From DAIDKA01 sp036498905 (GTDB taxonomy: Bacteria > Pseudomonadota > Gammaproteobacteria > Steroidobacterales > Steroidobacteraceae), in the NCBI GenBank assembly GCA_036498905.1, contig DASYER010000108.1, positions 75,373-139,372 of the forward strand: 64,000 bases of DNA, written 5' to 3'. The position numbers were made by a program, and so were the translations under genes. Positions 59,631-64,000 of this stretch are shown piece after piece; within the stretch, counting starts at the first letter, position 1; each line of letters opens with the position of its first letter. Under the pieces are notes generated by a model, which had not been told where the DNA came from, ran no database searches, and was given only the letters and a program-made list of their open reading frames with translations.

Positions 59631-60356
59631 TTAGTGCCCAGCCCCGAGCCATCGTCGAACCGCCTGCACGTCGTCTAGCCGATAGTCGGCCGTGACATTG
59701 AGGCCGACGGCGACGCTGTATCCGCCGAATTCCTTAGCTGCTTCAAACCCCTCAAGGTCCGACACTTCGTCTCCCACAAAGACAGGCCGCCTGCCCTGAA
59801 ATGGTCTTTCGGCCATGAATGCCCGAACTGCGGTGCCGGAGGTGGCTTTCAAAGGTACCAGGTGCGCCTCTTCCTCCGCCTGCAGCACCCGATAATCGGC
59901 TCCTAGTCGAGCCAATTCCACATTCACCGCATCCCTCACCATTTCCGCGCGCCCCGCAGCAGCACGCCAGTGGATGGCCAAGGATGCGTCCCTGTCCTGA
60001 AGAATAATGGATGGCTCCCTCGAAAGAGCCAATCGAAGCCTTTCCAGAGAAGCACGTAGTGCGGGGTTGGCTGTCTCGCGATGGATTCTGCCACTTGCTG
60101 CTCGACGCTCCAAACCATGCTGTCCCGCCGCAGACAATTGCACGGGGCCAAAGGCACGGTCAATTTCATCTAGCGTACGAGAACTTACCAACGCAAGCGC
60201 GCCGTTGAGCAAATCGCGCCAATGCTTGACCGATTGCCGCAGCGATGAATCGGTCAACAGCTTCTCATGCTCATTTGCGCAACCTACGAGTGCAAGCTCC
60301 ATGTTCAGGAAGAGCGCGATGCCGGACTTGAGCTGCGGCGCGTGGCTAACGCCCAT
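59631..60356 (-). CDS. OtsB-like trehalose-phosphatase homologue lacking catalytic aspartates
   Basis: A 241-residue HAD protein aligned by eye with trehalose-6-phosphate phosphatase. Motif I, normally LFLDxDGTL, reads LFLNMELAL: nucleophile Asp becomes Asn18, acid/base Asp becomes Glu20, and Gly-Thr becomes Leu-Ala. Motif II GALALVSSRTLDEID is kept; the motif III Lys region is QDRDASLAIHW; motif IV is VFVGDEVSDLEGFEA instead of GDDxTDE. The protein should be unable to form the phospho-aspartate. No otsA is adjacent. A pseudoenzyme, binding protein or decaying gene. Confidence 0.8.
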   Translation of the reverse strand: MGVSHAPQLKSGIALFLNMELALVGCANEHEKLLTDSSLRQSVKHWRDLLNGALALVSSRTLDEIDRAFGPVQLSAAGQHGLERRAASGRIHRETANPALRASLERLRLALSREPSIILQDRDASLAIHWRAAAGRAEMVRDAVNVELARLGADYRVLQAEEEAHLVPLKATSGTAVRAFMAERPFQGRRPVFVGDEVSDLEGFEAAKEFGGYSVAVGLNVTADYRLDDVQAVRRWLGAGH

Positions 60357-60456
60357 GGGCTACCTTCTGACCAAAATCAACATAGTCAGGGCGACGGACC
60401 ACCGCATAATATTTAGGACGGAGGGGTACTATCTTGTCAGGCATGGAGAAGATGGC

Positions 60457-61650
60457 TTATGGCCAGACGTAATCCGGCAGTTTTAGCGTGTCGACAATGT
60501 CCCGGCCAAAGGAACGCCTTGCGAGTCCAGGAATGGCACACGCTCTGATCGTCTGATTCCGAAGAAACAAGCCCCATCGGGTGCGCGGGGCAAAAGCAGC
60601 AGCAAGCCGTTCTGCACCGGATTGTTTTGCTGTAATAAATGGCCGTAAGAGGCTTTCGTAGCGCTCAAAGGCCTCAACATGCGCGCCGCCCGATCTGGTT
60701 AGCTCGCCAGCAAGCACATACGCTGCCGTCATCGCGAGCGCCGCGCCTTGTCCGGCGGCCAAGGATGGGCAAAAGGCGGCATCGCCGATGAGCGCGATGC
60801 GTCCTTGCGACCAGCTTTGCATTCTGATCTGACTGACGCGATCGAAATACAGCCGTTGCGCGCCCAGCCTGTCAACGGCGCGCGCACATTCCGAATCACC
60901 TTCACCATAGCGGCTTCGCAGCAGCGTCCTTTGTGCCTTTATGTCAGAAAGCACCGATGTCGCATCGAAATCCGCAGTGAAGACAAATAAAAACAGCGTG
61001 CGATCGTCATGCAAGGCGAATCGACCGAACATCCGGCCCGGCTCTCCGTGCATCACGTAAACATCGTCATTGCGCGGGCGATAGCCGGAAAGCTCGAACG
61101 CGGCAACGAAATATCCGAGCGGCTTCTCGAAGCGCTCCTGTGAACCGAACCTGAGTCTGCGAACCTGAGAATGCAGTCCATCCGCGCCGACCACCAGATC
61201 GAAACATCGCTCCTCGGCGTGTTTGAACCTAACCTGAACACCGTCGGCATGATCTTCGAGGCCGATGATCTCTTCCCCAAACATTACTTGCGTGTTGCCT
61301 GAGATCCTCTCGAAAAGGATTTGCGAAAGGTCGCTGCGCGCAAGCGTTATGAAACGTCCATCGGTCAGCTCATCGAACACACTCGTACCAAAACCGGCTA
61401 CACGTCGGCCGCGATCACTGACAATACGCATTTCCCGAACGTGATACCCGACACGATTAATGTCAGTTGCCAGTCCCATCCGTTGGGCGACCTCATACCC
61501 GAGGCCCCAAAAGTCAACGACGTAACCGCCACTTCGTAACCCCGGAGCGCGCTCGATGAGCGTCGGCTCAAACCCACCAGCGCGTAGCCAGAAAGCAAGG
61601 GTCGGCCCTGCAATTCCAGCGCCGCATATCAGAACCGTCTTACGGCGCAT
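60457..61650 (-). CDS. FAD-dependent monooxygenase (PHBH/TetX-like)
   Basis: A 397-residue group-A flavoprotein monooxygenase. The dinucleotide loop is VLICGAGIAGPTLAFWLRAG, the DG motif is DLVVGADGLHSQVR, and the GD motif is GRIALIGDAAFCPSLAAGQG. The C-terminal helices match this class, which hydroxylates aromatic compounds or inactivates drugs such as tetracyclines. A MarR-type regulator gene lies 166 bases upstream on the same strand and may control it. No further catabolic genes are close. Confidence 0.88.
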   Translation of the reverse strand: MRRKTVLICGAGIAGPTLAFWLRAGGFEPTLIERAPGLRSGGYVVDFWGLGYEVAQRMGLATDINRVGYHVREMRIVSDRGRRVAGFGTSVFDELTDGRFITLARSDLSQILFERISGNTQVMFGEEIIGLEDHADGVQVRFKHAEERCFDLVVGADGLHSQVRRLRFGSQERFEKPLGYFVAAFELSGYRPRNDDVYVMHGEPGRMFGRFALHDDRTLFLFVFTADFDATSVLSDIKAQRTLLRSRYGEGDSECARAVDRLGAQRLYFDRVSQIRMQSWSQGRIALIGDAAFCPSLAAGQGAALAMTAAYVLAGELTRSGGAHVEAFERYESLLRPFITAKQSGAERLAAAFAPRTRWGLFLRNQTIRACAIPGLARRSFGRDIVDTLKLPDYVWP

Positions 61651-61815
61651 ATTCCAATCATTGACAAGTAGACCTCATAGTTCATCTCAAATCATTCCAA
61701 AAACAAATAGGAAAACACGTCGATGAATCTGCCTGTGGGTAACACTGGGCACCTTCGCTTCAGTTCGCTGTGAATCTGACTTGGTTTTTTCTGATATCGC
61801 ACATTCGCTTTCACC

Positions 61816-62361
61816 CTATTCACCCATCAATGTTTCTCCAGCCGACACCGATGCGATCGTGCGCATCTGTTCGACCAATTGCGCGAGACCTCGCTGCAGG
61901 CTTCCAAGTTGTGCGATATCGAGGCGTCGTATGGCATCAACGAGCAGCCCTGCATGCGGACCCTGCACACTAGCGAGCATTTGCTTGCCTGCGGCGGAGA
62001 TTTCCAGCTGAACGACTCGGTGATCTCTTGCGCTTCGGGTGCGACGAATAAGTTTTTGCTCGACCAGAGCGTTCACAACATTGCTGGCTGTTGTCTGGTG
62101 TAGCGCCATTCGCTCAGCCAGAGCATTGACACTCATACTTCTCGTGCGGGCTATTTCCGACAAAGCCCATAATAAGGAGCCGGAGACACCCGTGCTACGC
62201 CTGACGTCAGCATCGAAGCGGCGCGCGGATCCGAATATCATCCGAAAGGCCTGAAGCGTTCGGAGATCCAGTCCGCTGCGCGCAGGTTTAAGACTTCTCT
62301 TACGACGAGAGGAGGTCAAGGAGGTCCCCTTACGCACATGTAATGGCGACTGATTGCCCAT
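61816..62361 (-). CDS. MarR-family transcriptional regulator
   Basis: About 181 residues from ATG 62361. The winged helix-turn-helix is clear: STGVSGSLLWALSEIARTRS, then MSVNALAERMALHQTTASNV and VNALVEQKLIRRTRSARDHR, where the DxR wing (ARDHRVVQLEIS) is typical of MarR. Terminal helices mediate dimer formation. Its ligand is probably an aromatic compound. It lies upstream of, and in line with, the FAD monooxygenase gene. The first 30 residues are basic and disordered; the in-frame extension to 62433 is less likely. Confidence 0.85.
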   Translation of the reverse strand: MGNQSPLHVRKGTSLTSSRRKRSLKPARSGLDLRTLQAFRMIFGSARRFDADVRRSTGVSGSLLWALSEIARTRSMSVNALAERMALHQTTASNVVNALVEQKLIRRTRSARDHRVVQLEISAAGKQMLASVQGPHAGLLVDAIRRLDIAQLGSLQRGLAQLVEQMRTIASVSAGETLMGE

Positions 62362-62422
62362 ACTTGATTTCCCCGGGTCCGCCGCCCTAACCGGCAGCCT
62401 TCGGATATCACCATAAAGAGGC

Positions 62423-63009
62423 CTAGAGTGCATACTGACGACTCAGACCCTGGTAAAGAGGAGGAGACAAGAACTTCGATGCAGCGGTAGCGATCACTGC
62501 GACAATCATCAGAGGCAGCACCATGGCGTGTTGGTTGGTCATCTCGATCACAAAGACGAACGAGGTGATCGGAGCCTGCGCCACCCCAGCCAGATAGCCA
62601 CACATGCCTAAAATGGCATACGGAACCGTCATGCCGCAGCCGCCAGGATCATCCGACCCAGCACCACTCGTGGACGCATCAACTGCGAGCCGGTGTCACC
62701 GGTGTCAGACTGCAGTAAGAAAATCGTTTGTGGGATACCGCTTCCTTCAGCGCCACGAAAGAATCGCTTGGTGAGCCAGCTGATCAGCGCAAAACCGAGA
62801 GGTACGATCAGCCACGGCGACCAAGAGGCTTTACCCACAATCCATCGGAAAGCGTTCTGCGCTACATCTGCAGGCTCAGCGAAGAGTACGGCGGCGATTC
62901 CGATCACGACCGCCGCAGTCCATAAGACAATCCTGCCCTTCCATTGCTGAAAGGACAAAATCTTCCCGCCTGCGCTCCCCAGCCCATCACGAAACGGAGT
63001 AAGCGTCAT
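62423..63009 (-). pseudogene. ClC chloride-channel gene missing its middle
   Basis: Two adjacent minus-strand frames carry the two ends of one ClC protein. The first (from 63009) has the N-terminal helices and FFRGAEGSGIPQTIFLLQSD, the GSGIP chloride-site motif, and stops after VVLGRMILAAAA at 62629. The second (62632-62423) has only the last part: ILGMCGYLAGVAQAPITSFV and IEMTNQHAMVLPLMIV. The central 200 or more residues, including the GREGP and GxFxP motifs, are gone, and the junction changes frame. A large deletion has destroyed the channel. Confidence 0.85.
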
Positions 63010-63073
63010 TCCGACTCCGAAGTTCTTCGACGAGAAACGATCACTTCGTTCACACGAGGCTCATCCCAATTCG

Positions 63074-63091
63074 CTTGAGAGTTAACTCAAG
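63074..63091. promoter_or_regulatory. Inverted repeat upstream of the ClC remnant
   Basis: CTTGAG-AGTTAA-CTCAAG, perfect 6-base arms around a 6-base centre, lies between the divergent ClC remnant and lipoprotein genes. Probably an operator-like site or remnant of one. Confidence 0.35.
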
Positions 63092-63194
63092 TCTTGCAAC
63101 AACCCGCGCCACGCCTTGAAGCGATCGCACCGAGCCATTCCTGAAAGCTGCTGCGGTGCGTCATTTGCCTCTCCGATCCTTAAGATACCTATTC

Positions 63195-63223
63195 TGGACA
63201 ATATTGTCGCCCATATATATTTT
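63195..63223 (+). promoter_or_regulatory. Candidate promoter overlapped by a 12-base palindrome
   Basis: TGGACA (63195-63200) and TATTTT (63218-63223) are 17 bases apart in a notably A/T-rich stretch 29 bases before the lipoprotein start. The perfect palindrome GACAATATTGTC (63197-63208) covers the -35 box, a place where a repressor would act. Confidence 0.4.
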
Positions 63224-63251
63224 ATGGCATTGCCAATCAGGAGGAAACGCA

Positions 63252-63566
63252 ATGATCAAGGGAGGTGTTCTGACCGCTGCTGCTACTTTTGTCTGTATGA
63301 ACCTAGGCGGCTGCACCGATTTGAAGCCGCTCGAGAGCCAGATCAGCGATCTGAACGCCCAGCTAAGCAAGCTTCAGGCTAGCGCGAGTGCCGCACGGAG
63401 TTCAGCTGACGGCGCGTCCCGTTCCGCACAGCAGGCCACCCAGGCCGCGAGCCGCGCGCAGAGTAGCGCGAATGAGGCTCTGTCCGCGGCCCAAGCTGCT
63501 CAGGCAGCCGACGACGCCACAAATGAGAAGATTGGAAGAATGTTCAAGCGATCAATATCCAAGTAA
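63252..63566 (+). CDS. Alanine-zipper lipoprotein (Lpp/OprI-like)
   Basis: A 104-residue lipoprotein. Signal with lipobox: MIKGGVLTAAATFVCMNLGG then Cys (LGGC). The mature part is an Ala-zipper coiled coil with heptads (LESQISDLNAQLSKLQASAS, then ARSSADGASRSAQQATQAAS), as in Lpp and OprI; it ends KIGRMFKRSISK. Lpp links outer membrane and peptidoglycan by a C-terminal Lys, which is present as the last residue. A very strong AGGAGG ribosome site precedes the ATG. Confidence 0.85.
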   Translation: MIKGGVLTAAATFVCMNLGGCTDLKPLESQISDLNAQLSKLQASASAARSSADGASRSAQQATQAASRAQSSANEALSAAQAAQAADDATNEKIGRMFKRSISK

Positions 63567-63722
63567 ACCTCTTGAGTCCTCAACGCCGCAAAGCAACTCC
63601 CGCAAATGCGGCCGGATTGGAACCGTGGCGTTGTGCATTCCATATCTGACGTGGCTTCGAGTCACGACATAGCAGCATAGGAATGACATGCGGATAGCTT
63701 GATACAGGATGGAACGATCACA
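63567..63722. other. Intergenic region, no gene seen
   Basis: Short region between the lipoprotein gene and the partial ferritin-like gene. Apart from ribosome-site-like GGATGGA near the latter start, I see no terminator or other feature. Confidence 0.4.
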
Positions 63723-64000
63723 ATGAACCACGAAGCGCTGAAGGAGTTGCTGCTGCAATCCCTGGAATACGAGCGAGTTGCAGTTCGTATCTGTGATGCG
63801 GCATTGACCTGTGTTGGGGATAGAGCGGTCCGAAATGAGCTTCACAAGCAGGGCCGAGAAAGCCAGAAGCACGAACGCGTTCTATGCGGGTTGCTTGTGA
63901 AACTCCGTATTGATCCGAATGAGGAGACTCCAGGCAGGAGCACTATAAGAAGATGGGGTTCAGCATTAGTGCAGGTCATACAACGAGCACAGTACGGCAC
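63723..64000 (+). CDS. Ferritin-like hypothetical protein, N-terminal part
   Basis: ATG at 63723, open to the end of the window (about 92 residues seen). MNHEALKELLLQSLEYERVA then VRICDAALTCVGDRAVRNEL and LHKQGRESQKHERVLCGLL: two long helices with a Glu-Tyr-Glu in the first and His-Glu in the second, a layout recalling four-helix ferritin-like or DUF892-like proteins. I have seen similar proteins with LLIQSLEHExGGxxVYxTAL starts. Metal binding is possible but unproven, and the C-terminal half is outside the window. Confidence 0.6.
   Translation, partial: MNHEALKELLLQSLEYERVAVRICDAALTCVGDRAVRNELHKQGRESQKHERVLCGLLVKLRIDPNEETPGRSTIRRWGSALVQVIQRAQYG

Noticed and set aside
59391..59678. 95-codon ORF before the OtsB-like gene
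   Set aside because: No ribosome site, overlaps the 3' end of the OtsB-like gene, mixed composition without domain signs.
1..64000. tRNA, rRNA or CRISPR elements
   Set aside because: No GTTCRAATC-type T-arm with a cloverleaf, no rRNA consensus, and no regularly spaced repeats were found on reading both strands.

Overview
The window reads as chromosomal DNA of a high-GC Pseudomonadota, most likely a gammaproteobacterium near the Nevskiales/Steroidobacterales/Xanthomonadales. This is inferred from gene families (OpgD-type glucan protein, HPII catalase, GlcDEF, TrxC, MurJ, CDF/MBL pair, EAL-CBS-GGDEF, SPOR proteins), not from a marker gene. I see no rRNA, tRNA, CRISPR array, insertion sequence or prophage.

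Layout. 0-11.7 kb: ankyrin fragment, periplasmic glucan protein, Sel1-repeat protein, a frameshifted DUF218 gene, HPII catalase with a structured leader, two small hypothetical genes, a YdeI protein, a TolB-like propeller, a hypothetical protein and an NmrA-like protein. 11.9-19.1 kb: a frameshifted YddA/SbmA-like ABC exporter, CDGSH protein, PEBP, SDR, thioredoxin 2, PilZ protein, quinone reductase and alpha/beta hydrolase. 19.2-26.2 kb: CDF efflux plus MBL hydrolase, then glcDEF on the opposite strand, and a Tat-type aldo/keto reductase. 26.4-29.4 kb: an RRM protein followed by a row of perfect hairpins, small proteins, a PrsW-like protease, an intergenic pair of DnaA boxes and a histone-H1-like protein. 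29.4-48.9 kb: mostly housekeeping and envelope genes (EAL-CBS-GGDEF protein, IMPase-like, PPTase, efflux lipoprotein, MurJ, MFS, Vgb-like propeller, secreted hydrolases, glycosyltransferase). 49-57 kb: methyltransferase, a SPOR protein behind a cyclic di-GMP-I riboswitch, two FtsX-type permeases without an ATPase, a GH3 glycosidase and two receiver-only proteins. 57.5-64 kb: a patchier accessory stretch with TetR, a three-gene DUF5985 cassette, an OtsB-like protein lacking its catalytic aspartates, a flavin monooxygenase with MarR, a ClC gene missing its middle, an Lpp-like lipoprotein and a partial ferritin-like gene.

Themes. Cyclic di-GMP recurs: a PilZ protein, an EAL/GGDEF enzyme, and an RNA aptamer on the SPOR gene, which would tie an envelope/peptidoglycan-binding protein to the second messenger. 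The riboswitch (51286-51371, minus strand) and the hairpin row behind the RRM gene are the strongest signals not explained by ordinary coding genes. Five genes look damaged or catalytically altered (DUF218, ABC exporter, substrate-binding protein, OtsB-like, ClC); the two single-base frameshifts could also be assembly errors.
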